Source: an uncultured bacterium (GTDB lineage Bacteria > Patescibacteriota > Minisyncoccia > Phycocordibacterales > UBA9973). Taken from it: a stretch of 22,995 bases of DNA. The translations under genes and the position numbers were made by a program. Below are positions 6,756-14,254 of the stretch, piece by piece. Below the pieces are notes generated by a model, which was given only the letters and a program-made list of their open reading frames with translations, was not told the origin of the DNA and made no database searches. The DNA lies in assembly GCA_903862375.1 (NCBI GenBank), contig CAIOXR010000085.1:1-22995 (forward strand), given 5' to 3'. Positions within the stretch are counted from its first letter, which is position 1. Each line of letters opens with the position of its first letter.

Positions 6756-7055
6756 CTAATTATTTAAAGATTTTAATAAATCTTGAACTTCTTTATTGCT
6801 TCCAATATTCTTTAAATCACTTACACTCTTAATACTAGAAGTTCCAACCCCACCAGTATAAATATCAAACAAATTACCTAACATTGGCTGAATAAAATAA
6901 AATGCACCAAGTGCCGAAAGGATAATAATTACCCAATATGCAATTTTATATATTTGATTCCACTTCTGATAAATAACTAGCTTTTTAAGCATTTCATTAT
7001 TCTCTTTATTCAAAGATAAATTACTCTCTAAAAGCTTTTTTATTTCTTCATCCAT
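6756..7055 (-). CDS. Hypothetical small membrane protein with N-terminal coiled coil
   Basis: Not recognised by name. Residues 1-33 are charged and helix-forming (repeated Leu/Lys/Glu/Asn, likely a short coiled coil), followed by one hydrophobic segment (about 37-58) and a polar tail with a Gly/Ser-rich linker (67-75) and a last short helix. This suggests a single-pass protein with a short cytoplasmic coiled coil. It lies between tRNA-Arg (upstream) and tRNA-Phe (downstream) on the same strand, so all three may share a transcript. TATAAT ends only 2 nt before the ATG, too close for a normal start site, so transcription may come from further upstream. Codon use resembles the neighbours. I consider it a real gene, function unknown. 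Confidence 0.75.
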   Translation of the reverse strand: MDEEIKKLLESNLSLNKENNEMLKKLVIYQKWNQIYKIAYWVIIILSALGAFYFIQPMLGNLFDIYTGGVGTSSIKSVSDLKNIGSNKEVQDLLKSLNN

Positions 7056-7098
7056 TAATTATACTTTATCATATTTATATAAAAAATAAAAGTACTTG

Positions 7099-7170
7099 TG
7101 CCCTCGGTACGAATCGAACGTGCATCTATCCCTTAGGACGGGACTGTTCTATCCATTGAACTACGAGGGC
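7099..7170 (-). tRNA. tRNA-Arg(CCT)
   Basis: Acceptor GCCCTCG/CGAGGGC is perfect; anticodon stem GTCCC/GGGAT with loop GTCCTAA gives anticodon CCT, reading AGG. The T arm GCACG-TTCGATT-CGTAC contains one C·A mismatch. Discriminator A; no CCA is encoded (the next bases are CAA), so it must be added by a CCA-adding enzyme. Confidence 0.93.
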
Positions 7171-7172
7171 AA

Positions 7173-7200
7173 ATAAAAACACCAGTAATGGTGTTTTTAT
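7173..7200 (-). terminator. Terminator after the glutaredoxin gene
   Basis: A 12-bp perfect inverted repeat (7173-7184 with 7189-7200) with an ACACCA/TGGTGT core and a T-run on the minus strand. It lies 24 bp past the glutaredoxin stop and 2 bp before the 5' end of tRNA-Arg, so it separates the two transcripts or forms a processing boundary. Confidence 0.75.
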
Positions 7201-7224
7201 AATAACCTATTCTTGTATAAAAAA

Positions 7225-7467
7225 CTACTCTTTTATTCCAAGTATTTCAACTATTTTTGGTTTATTAAATCCAACTATAGGATTACTTCCTTCAATAACA
7301 ATTACTGGGACTCCCATCTGACCTGTTAGTTCAAGCATTTCTTTTCTTTTAGCTAAATCAGTAGAAACATCATAGTCTTCAAAAATTACTCCTTTCTCTT
7401 TAAAAAAATCTTTAGCCATATGACAAAAATGACATGTGGGGGTACTATATACTTTGACTTTATTCAT
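7225..7467 (-). CDS. Glutaredoxin-like protein (YruB/NrdH type)
   Basis: An 80-residue thioredoxin-fold protein with a redox centre CHFC (C12, C15) after the first strand KVKVYSTPT, a TGQMGVPVIVI segment with the cis-proline (P54), and a GF motif (66-67) near the end. Length and order match the small glutaredoxin-like proteins that reduce disulfides or act as electron donors; the Val-Pro-Val-Ile pattern resembles the YruB subgroup. It is cytoplasmic, with no signal peptide. The donor partner (glutathione or thioredoxin reductase) cannot be told from this window. The gene is single, with a terminator hairpin downstream and 184 bases of AT-rich sequence before tRNA-Gly upstream. No clear Shine-Dalgarno is visible. 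Confidence 0.9.
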   Translation of the reverse strand: MNKVKVYSTPTCHFCHMAKDFFKEKGVIFEDYDVSTDLAKRKEMLELTGQMGVPVIVIEGSNPIVGFNKPKIVEILGIKE

Positions 7468-7485
7468 AATATTTTATTCTGTAAA

Positions 7486-7509
7486 ATTATCAAATATAAA
7501 TTTGATAAT
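7486..7509. repeat. AT-rich inverted repeat upstream of the glutaredoxin gene
   Basis: ATTATCAAAT and ATTTGATAAT (10 bp, perfect) flank a 4-base loop, 19 bp before the glutaredoxin start codon. It could be an operator or a weak RNA hairpin. The rest of 7468-7651 is AT-rich with no supported gene. Confidence 0.3.
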
Positions 7510-7651
7510 ATACGATCATATTCATATCAACTTTTAGGCAACATGAAAATTAATTAATAATTAAAAACATATCTAGTATATCATACTAATAAATTATGCA
7601 AATATTGACACGATATGCATACAAGTCAATAAAACTAATTTTAAGTCAATG

Positions 7652-7722
7652 TGCGGGTAGCGGGAATCGAACCCGCGTCTCAACCTTGGGAAGGTCGCAT
7701 TCTGCCACTATACCATACCTGC
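7652..7722 (-). tRNA. tRNA-Gly(CCC)
   Basis: Anticodon stem CGACC/GGTTG with loop TTCCCAA gives anticodon CCC, reading GGG. The T arm GCGGG-TTCGATT-CCCGC is perfect. The acceptor GCAGGTA/TACCCGC pairs except at A3·C70, and the D stem is weak. Discriminator A; no CCA is encoded. The 5' end is only 3 bases after the stop of the FtsB-like gene. Confidence 0.92.
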
Positions 7723-7725
7723 AAA

Positions 7726-8106
7726 TCATTGTTTAAAAAATGATTTAAACCAATTAACAAAACCATGCTTCATATCTTTTTCAACTAAAGTAATCACTTC
7801 TTTATTTTCATCAACTATCACTACCATCTTCTCCCCTTCTTTGACAACTTGGTATTTATCTCTTATGATTTCCTCTACACCTTCTTCTGTTTTTAATTTT
7901 TCTATTTCACTATTTAATACTTTTTCCCTATTACGCAAAGTCTCAATGTTTGATAACATTAAATCTCTTTTTTTAGTAGTTTCTCTTTCTTTTTTAACTA
8001 ATCCAACCATATTATATATAAATAATATTAAAAAACAAAACAATACAAAAAGTATAAAAGGTGAGTATAAAAAATTATTATTTTTTTTCTTATTGAATTC
8101 TATCAT
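7726..8106 (-). CDS. FtsB/DivIC-family septum-formation initiator-like protein
   Basis: 126 residues from ATG 8106. Topology matches FtsB/FtsL/DivIC (PF04977): a short basic cytoplasmic start (MIEFNKKKNN), one membrane segment (about 14-34), then a coiled coil rich in Arg/Glu/Leu (about 40-80), a GVEEIIRDKYQVVKEGE segment that resembles the conserved end of the DivIC domain, and a short tail. In well-studied bacteria such proteins link FtsQ and FtsL to septal peptidoglycan synthesis. The frame is open to an ATG at 8142, but that would overlap the divergent small gene at 8128 and lie upstream of the -10 box (8120-8125), so I chose 8106. The stop is TGA. tRNA-Gly begins 3 bases downstream, implying cotranscription and tRNA processing. 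Confidence 0.85.
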   Translation of the reverse strand: MIEFNKKKNNNFLYSPFILFVLFCFLILFIYNMVGLVKKERETTKKRDLMLSNIETLRNREKVLNSEIEKLKTEEGVEEIIRDKYQVVKEGEKMVVIVDENKEVITLVEKDMKHGFVNWFKSFFKQ

Positions 8107-8112
8107 TTTTAA

Positions 8113-8128
8113 TGCTATTATTATATCA
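8113..8128. promoter_or_regulatory. Overlapping divergent promoters between the FtsB-like gene and the 37-residue gene
   Basis: Start codons are 21 bp apart. Plus strand: TGC-TATTAT (8113-8121), 6 nt, ATG 8128. Minus strand: TGA-TATAAT (8128-8120), 13 nt, ATG 8106. The two -10 hexamers overlap by two bases in a near-symmetric A/T core, so polymerase can occupy only one at a time. Confidence 0.5.
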
Positions 8129-8241
8129 TGTTTTTCGGTCAAAAAAATAAAAAAAGAATAGAAAGAATATTTGCTGTAGTTTCCATACTCGTAATAATTA
8201 GTATGATTTTACTTTATTCAGCATCTGCATTCTTAAAATAA
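8128..8241 (+). CDS. 37-residue single-pass membrane peptide
   Basis: A small gene found by reading the plus strand: MFFGQKNKKRIERIFAV, then a hydrophobic helix (about 14-33) and a short end SAFLK. The first 13 residues are strongly basic and the membrane segment follows at once, so the N-terminus should be cytoplasmic. A TGC-TATTAT box ends 6 nt before the ATG, the same spacing as tsaD, ychF and lepA, which argues that it is a real gene. It is divergent from the FtsB-like gene and convergent with lepA, with no base between its stop (8239-8241) and the lepA stop (8242-8244). It resembles in style the small basic-plus-helix peptides seen beside housekeeping genes in Parcubacteria (from memory, unverified). 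Function unknown; SecE-like or division-accessory roles are possible but unsupported. Confidence 0.65.
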   Translation: MFFGQKNKKRIERIFAVVSILVIISMILLYSASAFLK

Positions 8242-10089
8242 TTACTTATCATTACTACTTCGCATCATCTTTAAAAAAACATCATGGGAAATGTTTATTT
8301 TTGCGTTAGATTGCATTCTCTTTTTACCTTTTTTCTGTTTCTCAAGTAATTTCTTTTTACGACTTACATCGCCTCCACCTACTACTTTACTACCATGCAT
8401 AAGAACATCTTTTCTAAAAGCTGAAACAGCTTCAGAAGAAATTATTCTACCCAACGCTTTGGCTTGAATCTTAAAAGCAAATTGTTGTCTAGGAATAATT
8501 TTTTGTAATTTCTCTACTTGATATTTTGCTTCATCTTCCACCCTCCTTCTTGAAACAACTCTCGAGAATGCTGGCATTACTTCATTTGCAACTATTATAT
8601 CCATACGAACAACATCGGCTTCTTTATAATCTCCTATCTCATAAGATATTGACGCGTAGCCTGAAGTTAAACTTTTCATATCGTCAAAAAAGTTTCTCAT
8701 AAGTTCACGAAGTGGCATTTCAAGATCAATAGATGATCTATTATCTCCAAAATTTTCAGTATTTTTAATAATACCTTCATGTTCATATAAGAATGGCATC
8801 AAAAAGCTAGTATAGATAGATGGTGTAATTATTTTTACATTTACCCAAGGCTCAAATATTTTCAACATAGTACCATCATCAGGAAATAAATGTGGTGAAT
8901 ATATCGTCTCTTCTTTATTATTTCTAAGAATAACCTTATAAGTAATAGAAGGCATAGTTACTATAAGCTCAAGATCAAATTCTCTATTTAATCTTTCAGC
9001 AATTATTTCCAAATGTAACATTCCTAAAAAACCACACCTATACCCCCTGCCTAAACTACCTGAAGATTCTTCTTCGTAAGAAAAAGATGAATCCGACAGA
9101 CGAAGACGGCTCAATGCTTGTTTTAAATTTGGAAAATCATCTTGACTCTCAGGATAAACTGATGCCCAAACTACAGGTTTTGGATTCATATACCCAGATA
9201 AAGCAGGAGCTGGTTTTTTAGTATAAGTAATAGTATCTCCAACAGATGCAATTCCAGGCTTTTTAATACCTGTAACAATATAACCAATCTCCCCTGTACC
9301 AATTTTTTCTCTTGCAACTTCTTCAGGAGAAAATGTTCCTACCTCAAGACAAATAAATTTTTCAGAAGAAACAGCAAAAAGTAAAGATTCACCTTTTTTA
9401 AATTCACCTTCAACCACACGAACATAAACAATAACTCCTCGATGATTGTCATATTTAAAATCAAAAACTAAAGCCCTAGCTTGATCAGGTTTAGTGATAT
9501 TTTGTTCAAATTCTTTTGGTGATGGAATTCTTTTTACTATTTCTTCAAGTAAATTTGAAACACCTTCTCCTGTTCTTCCAGAAACCATCATAATAGTATC
9601 AGGATCAATATCTAGGAGTAATGCTACTTCCATTTTCACTTCATCTATTCTTGCAAGTGGTGAATCAATCTTCGAAATAACAGGAATAATGACTAATCCT
9701 AAATCACGAGCCAGTTGCAATGTAGTAAGTGTTTGAGCCTGAACCCCTTGAGTAGCGTCTACAAGCAATATAGAGCCTTCTACAGCCTTTAAAGCTCGAG
9801 ATACTTCATAAGAGAAGTCTATATGACCAGGTGTATCTATTAGATTTAAAATATAATTTCCTTGACCTTCACCCCTATTAAGATCTTTAGAGTGCCACAA
9901 CATTCTTACTGGTTGCATTTTAATTGTAATCCCACGCTCTCTTTCAAGTTCCATAGAATCAAGTACTTGATCTTTCATTTTACGCTTTTCAATAGTACCA
10001 GTAACTTCAAGCATTCTATCTGCCAAAGTACTTTTTCCATGGTCTATATGAGCAATAATTGAAAAATTTCTTATAGATTTAATATCCAT
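8242..10089 (-). CDS. lepA: Elongation factor 4 (LepA), ribosome back-translocating GTPase
   Basis: LepA is a translational GTPase related to EF-G that acts on ribosomes in stress or initiation. Seen in 615 residues: G1 AHIDHGKST (13-21), G2 in ERGITIK (51-57), G3 DTPGH (85-89), G4 as SKID (139-142), and the LepA-specific C-terminal domain with DVSRKKKLLEKQKKGKKRMQ. G4 is normally NKID; the Asn-to-Ser change is unusual. A low-complexity HSKDLNRGEGQ stretch (66-76) between G2 and G3 looks like a small insert. Length is close to the 600 usual for LepA. The start is supported by a TGC-TAATAT box 6 nt upstream. The neighbour upstream is murJ, 38 bp away on the same strand, so it may also be read through from there. 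Confidence 0.97.
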   Translation of the reverse strand: MDIKSIRNFSIIAHIDHGKSTLADRMLEVTGTIEKRKMKDQVLDSMELERERGITIKMQPVRMLWHSKDLNRGEGQGNYILNLIDTPGHIDFSYEVSRALKAVEGSILLVDATQGVQAQTLTTLQLARDLGLVIIPVISKIDSPLARIDEVKMEVALLLDIDPDTIMMVSGRTGEGVSNLLEEIVKRIPSPKEFEQNITKPDQARALVFDFKYDNHRGVIVYVRVVEGEFKKGESLLFAVSSEKFICLEVGTFSPEEVAREKIGTGEIGYIVTGIKKPGIASVGDTITYTKKPAPALSGYMNPKPVVWASVYPESQDDFPNLKQALSRLRLSDSSFSYEEESSGSLGRGYRCGFLGMLHLEIIAERLNREFDLELIVTMPSITYKVILRNNKEETIYSPHLFPDDGTMLKIFEPWVNVKIITPSIYTSFLMPFLYEHEGIIKNTENFGDNRSSIDLEMPLRELMRNFFDDMKSLTSGYASISYEIGDYKEADVVRMDIIVANEVMPAFSRVVSRRRVEDEAKYQVEKLQKIIPRQQFAFKIQAKALGRIISSEAVSAFRKDVLMHGSKVVGGGDVSRKKKLLEKQKKGKKRMQSNAKINISHDVFLKMMRSSNDK

Positions 10090-10095
10090 ATTGTT

Positions 10096-10104
10096 ATATT
10101 AGCA
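10096..10104 (-). promoter_or_regulatory. Extended -10 promoter of lepA
   Basis: Minus strand TGC-TAATAT, then 6 nt, then the lepA ATG. It lies in the 38-bp gap after murJ, giving lepA its own probable leaderless transcript. No Shine-Dalgarno is present. Confidence 0.45.
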
Positions 10105-10127
10105 AAAAAAACCTTAAAATGAAAGGA

Positions 10128-11813
10128 CTATAATTCTGTTTGTTCTGGAACTACAACATTTTTACGCCAGAATTTATTAGTTAATGCTTTTGTGACTGAT
10201 AATAATTCATTATTTTTTAAAATATATAAAACAAATAATCCAAAAATTATACCTATGATTCCTGAAATAAATCCTTGAGACAAAATACCGATAAATGAAT
10301 CAAGGGTAAAAATGGTACTAAAAAAATTAAGTGAAATATACGCAAAGATGCCCATAGTAAGTGCCCCTATAAAACTTTCCGTAAATGTCTTTATAAGCAA
10401 TAATCTACTATTTTTTAAATAATCTTTTTTAAATAAATACCAAATTAAAAAGAAATTCATAAGTGATCCTAATGCATAAGCGATAGGCAAACTAAGCATG
10501 ATAGTTCCAGACACATTTTTCACTCGTAAAATTATTTCCAATAAATTTAAAACGTTTGGATAGTACTTAAAAGTTTGTAAAATTAATAATGCAAAAATAA
10601 TTACCATAAATGAAGAAAAAATATTCACAAATAATGGTTTTCTAGTATTTGACGCCGCATAATAACCTCTAACAAATAATAAAACTAAACTTTGAGATAC
10701 AAGTGAGATAATAAATAAAGCAATCGAGGCAGCAGTTAACCTAGTATCAGCCCATGAAAAAGCATTAGAACCAAGTATCACACGTACGATTTGTGCACGT
10801 AAAACCACTATAAGTGCAATAATAGGTAATGACCAAAATATTATTTGACGGGCTGTACCTAAAATAGAATTAATAAATTTATCCATATCATTAGCTGAAA
10901 ATGCTTTAGCCAAGACAGGAAATGCTGCAACTGAATATGAAATTCCAATTATACCCACTGGAACAGACTGGAGATTATAAGAAAAAGTAAAAAGAGATAT
11001 TGATCCTTGTTTAAGAGTTGAAGCCATAGAAATAAGTACAATAAATGCCAAACTATTACACGATAATGCTAATGTTCGAGGCAAAGATAATTTCATAACT
11101 TCAATGATTTCCTTCCATTTTATTTTAAATATCAACTTAGGAAATAAACCATGGTTTATCACACTTGGTATTTGAATACATAAATGCATTACAGCTCCTA
11201 TTATTACTCCATAAGCTAAACCATAAACACCAAAAATAGGATATAAATATAAAATACCAAATAAAATTCCTAAATTATAAAAAATTGGAGATAAAGAAAA
11301 TACAAAAAAATTTTTAAACAATTGAGTAACGGATCCAATTAAGTTTGAAAATCCGATAAATATAGGAGAAAGAAGCATGATACGACTAGTCATTATCAAA
11401 GAAGATATTTGAGATTCAGAAAATCCTGGTGCAATATATGAAGCTAAGTATGGCATAAGAATTGCAATAATTATACATGAGATAATCATAAAAAAAATAT
11501 AAGCACTAAATACGTTATTCAAAAATTCTTTAGCGTTATGATTATTATCATCCTCTTTAACTTTATTAATCAAAAATGGTAAAAGTACCGTAACTGAAGC
11601 AAGAGAAGCAATAGAAATATACAGAAAATCAGGAATTCTAAACGCAGCATAGTAAATATCAAGTACTGGTCCTGGTCCAATATAACTTGCAAGTATACGA
11701 TCACGTATAAGTCCAAGAATCTGTGATAATAAAGCGAAACCGCCAAGCAATAAGGCGGCTTCGTTTATCCCATTAAATTCTCTATTAAAGAATGTAATAA
11801 TTTTTTTAGGCAT
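10128..11813 (-). CDS. murJ: MurJ/MviN-family lipid II flippase
   Basis: MurJ flips the lipid-linked peptidoglycan precursor across the inner membrane. The protein (561 residues) has about 14 hydrophobic segments. The N-terminal signature is recognisable: LSQILGLIRDRILASYIGPG (30-48), then DIYYAAFRIPDFLY (52-65). In E. coli MurJ the segment after PN-L-L carries two arginines and an EGAFS motif that line the central cavity; here they are replaced (RIPDFLYISIASLAS), so substrate handling may differ. The ATG lies 11 bp after the stop of the ligase/TPR gene on the same strand, with no obvious Shine-Dalgarno, so it is the third or fourth gene of the 10128-17387 operon. A related MATE-like or polysaccharide flippase is the main alternative, but the signature favours MurJ. 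Confidence 0.88.
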   Translation of the reverse strand: MPKKIITFFNREFNGINEAALLLGGFALLSQILGLIRDRILASYIGPGPVLDIYYAAFRIPDFLYISIASLASVTVLLPFLINKVKEDDNNHNAKEFLNNVFSAYIFFMIISCIIIAILMPYLASYIAPGFSESQISSLIMTSRIMLLSPIFIGFSNLIGSVTQLFKNFFVFSLSPIFYNLGILFGILYLYPIFGVYGLAYGVIIGAVMHLCIQIPSVINHGLFPKLIFKIKWKEIIEVMKLSLPRTLALSCNSLAFIVLISMASTLKQGSISLFTFSYNLQSVPVGIIGISYSVAAFPVLAKAFSANDMDKFINSILGTARQIIFWSLPIIALIVVLRAQIVRVILGSNAFSWADTRLTAASIALFIISLVSQSLVLLFVRGYYAASNTRKPLFVNIFSSFMVIIFALLILQTFKYYPNVLNLLEIILRVKNVSGTIMLSLPIAYALGSLMNFFLIWYLFKKDYLKNSRLLLIKTFTESFIGALTMGIFAYISLNFFSTIFTLDSFIGILSQGFISGIIGIIFGLFVLYILKNNELLSVTKALTNKFWRKNVVVPEQTEL

Positions 11814-11824
11814 TAATCAGACTT

Positions 11825-14200
11825 CTACTGAGTTTTAGTTGGTAAGGATACTGTATCTTTCATAATTTTCGAATTAATTATTGTTTTAGCTTTATCATTA
11901 TTTTTTATTACAGTATCAACTACAGGAGTATTAGATAATGATTCAATGGCTTTTTTAACATCATCATTGTTAGGTATAACTTTATCTAAAATATTATATT
12001 GTTCTAGTGCACTATCAGTACGTCCAGCTTTTTGATAAGATAAGCCCAAGAAATACCTAGCTTTTAAATAAGTATTATCCAGAATAACGGCTCGTTCAAA
12101 AGCACTTACAGCATTTTCATATTCTGAATTATTGTAACGTAACAACCCTAATCTAAAGAAAATCGTTGCATCTGTCGGATCTAATTGGGTGGCACGTTCA
12201 ACTTGTTTTATAGCTGCTGATGTATTTCCTTCACTTGTTTCAATTTGGGCCAATAAAAACAAAGCATCTGTGTAATTAGACTTAATATCAAGAGCCTGTT
12301 GTATTAACTTCCTAGCAGAATCATTATTCTTTTTTACTACTTCTAGTTGAGCTTTTGCTAGAATTATAGAAGGATTATTTGGAGCTAATTTTTGTGCATT
12401 ATTATAAGAAGTATTGGCACTCTCATAACTACCATCGACAGAAAGTGGTACTAATGAAGCGTAAACATTACCTAAATTAAGATAATTTAGGTAATGTTTT
12501 GGATTCTGAGTTACAGCTAATGATCCAGAACTCTGAGCAAAATTAATTAATTGTTGTAAATTTGATTTAAGTGTTTCTTGGGATAACTTATTATCTGCTA
12601 CTAATACTCCTATTTCAGCTATATAAATTTGAGATAAAGTACGATAATATGTATCATTTTTATCTAAAGAAATTGCATTTATAATCATTTTTTCAGAATG
12701 ATTAAGTGACTCCATAGTATTATTTGTATTTAAACCTTTAGAAAAATATATTACAGATGTAAATTTTTCTATATATAAATATGACACGAATAGTGTCGCC
12801 ATCATAAGTACCATTAATGAAAAAATAGCAAAAAAACTATTTCTAGGGTCATTCAAAAATGAAAACTCTTTTATTTCTATAACATTCTTAAATACTAATA
12901 TACCAACTAAGGTACCACTTGATAAAAAGGCTAACATTAATATTAATATATTTGGTGTATATATAATAAACGTAATCCAACAGTATATCGACATCATAAA
13001 TGTGGTAAGTATAAAATAATTAGAAAGTGGATCTTTTAATGCGACACGAAGTGATTGTATTCCTCTTATAACAAAGATAACAAAAAATAAAATCCAAGAT
13101 AATAGTCCTAAAATACCTGTGGTTACAATAAATGTGGCCATCGTGCTATAACCATTCGAAAAATCAGAATTCCAAAATACAGTCTGAGCTATATCTTTAG
13201 GCTGCCATAATGCCCAATCAATACCAAAAGTATTCGGACCTGTTCCAAAAAATGGGTTATGCCTAATTGATTTAAATGCGATATGACCTGTGGTAACTAT
13301 AGAAGGACGTACTTCTGAATTTTGAAGATTAACGTATCTTGATATTAGTGAACCTAAAGAATTACTACCAACAATAAAAGAAAAACATATAAAAACGACA
13401 ATAAGAGACACGAAAGGAAATCTTTTGGTATCTCCACCACCATGAACAACTTTAATTCCTGCTTGCTGTATCGAAACACTATAAACAAATATTATTATTG
13501 AAAATATCCCAACCAATAACCAAACTAAAGGATTATTAATTACTATTAAAAATAATAATCCCGATAAAAGTAAAAAATATTGAGCCACAGAATATAACTT
13601 TTTTACTTTCAAAAATTCAATACTAAATAATGATAATAAAATTATTAATCCAAATAATAATGCAAAATTGTTCCAACTTCCCACTAGATTACCAGAAGAT
13701 ATACTTTGTAATAAACCAGGGAAAAAATGATCAAAACCAATAAATATATTTAATAATTCAAAAACAGACAAAATTATAGCATCTAAAAATAATATTTTAA
13801 AAAAATACCACAAGCGTTTTTCCGTTTGGAAAAACATTGCAGATAAGAAAAATATAACACAAAGAATTAACATTGATCCAAAAGTCCCCATTTCAAAACC
13901 ATTACCAAATAGTGATATATACAACGAAGATGAAAAAAAAGATGATATTAAAAATACAAATGGTATTATTCCTGCAAATATTATTAGTCTGTCTTTGGGC
14001 ACTTTAAACTTACCTTCACCTAGTCTTGCAATTAACCAAAAGAATACTGACAATGTAATACCTATAGAAAGTAAAAACCCTTTACTTGCTTCTAAAGTCA
14101 CAGGAACATAAGGAATAAAGAAAAATAATGACAGAAAGATTGTTGCTAGTAATATAAAAAACGATAATTTATTGAAAAACTCTATTCTTTTTGATTCCAT
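11825..14200 (-). CDS. O-antigen ligase/polymerase-like membrane protein with C-terminal TPR domain
   Basis: A two-part protein of 791 residues from ATG 14200. The first roughly 480 residues carry about 12 membrane segments typical of the Wzy/WaaL superfamily, including a periplasmic loop with SIRHNPFFGTGPNTFG (about 308-324), the Wzy_C-type motif where a sugar polymer is joined or transferred. The last 250-300 residues are soluble tetratricopeptide repeats: KAQLEVVKKNNDSARKLIQQ, FLLAQIETSEGNTSAAIKQ, FFRLGLLRYNNSEYENAV and RYFLGLSYQKAGRTDSALEQ, each about 34 residues. Such fusions are common in Parcubacteria and may build surface glycan. The frame extends to an ATG at 14248, adding a hydrophobic AT-rich 16 residues, but TATAAT (14229-14234) lies inside that stretch, so I favour 14200. 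It sits between leuS and murJ in one operon. Confidence 0.85.
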   Translation of the reverse strand: MESKRIEFFNKLSFFILLATIFLSLFFFIPYVPVTLEASKGFLLSIGITLSVFFWLIARLGEGKFKVPKDRLIIFAGIIPFVFLISSFFSSSLYISLFGNGFEMGTFGSMLILCVIFFLSAMFFQTEKRLWYFFKILFLDAIILSVFELLNIFIGFDHFFPGLLQSISSGNLVGSWNNFALLFGLIILLSLFSIEFLKVKKLYSVAQYFLLLSGLLFLIVINNPLVWLLVGIFSIIIFVYSVSIQQAGIKVVHGGGDTKRFPFVSLIVVFICFSFIVGSNSLGSLISRYVNLQNSEVRPSIVTTGHIAFKSIRHNPFFGTGPNTFGIDWALWQPKDIAQTVFWNSDFSNGYSTMATFIVTTGILGLLSWILFFVIFVIRGIQSLRVALKDPLSNYFILTTFMMSIYCWITFIIYTPNILILMLAFLSSGTLVGILVFKNVIEIKEFSFLNDPRNSFFAIFSLMVLMMATLFVSYLYIEKFTSVIYFSKGLNTNNTMESLNHSEKMIINAISLDKNDTYYRTLSQIYIAEIGVLVADNKLSQETLKSNLQQLINFAQSSGSLAVTQNPKHYLNYLNLGNVYASLVPLSVDGSYESANTSYNNAQKLAPNNPSIILAKAQLEVVKKNNDSARKLIQQALDIKSNYTDALFLLAQIETSEGNTSAAIKQVERATQLDPTDATIFFRLGLLRYNNSEYENAVSAFERAVILDNTYLKARYFLGLSYQKAGRTDSALEQYNILDKVIPNNDDVKKAIESLSNTPVVDTVIKNNDKAKTIINSKIMKDTVSLPTKTQ

Positions 14201-14228
14201 GATTTTTATAATGATTATTAATAAATAT

Positions 14229-14234
14229 ATTATA
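14229..14234 (-). promoter_or_regulatory. Possible internal promoter before the ligase/TPR gene
   Basis: TATAAT on the minus strand, 28 nt before ATG 14200 and 20 nt past the leuS stop. It has no TGN extension. It could allow murJ and the ligase to be expressed apart from leuS. Confidence 0.3.
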
Positions 14235-14254
14235 CTTAATAAAAACAAATAATA

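Noticed and set aside
6565..6759. Plus-strand frame of 64 codons across the tRNA-Phe locus
   Set aside because: Its central part is the antisense reading of tRNA-Phe (DLNWGPFPLQGNALPTELS), a well-known false protein; the tRNA explains the sequence fully.
8107..8142. Twelve extra N-terminal residues for the FtsB-like protein from ATG 8142
   Set aside because: They would cross the -10 box and overlap the divergent gene at 8128; ATG 8106 gives the standard short basic start before the membrane helix.
7841..8161. Plus-strand open frame of 106 codons over the FtsB-like gene
   Set aside because: Antisense shadow in AT-rich DNA; the minus-strand gene has clear FtsB/DivIC topology and the true plus-strand gene is the 37-residue one in another frame.
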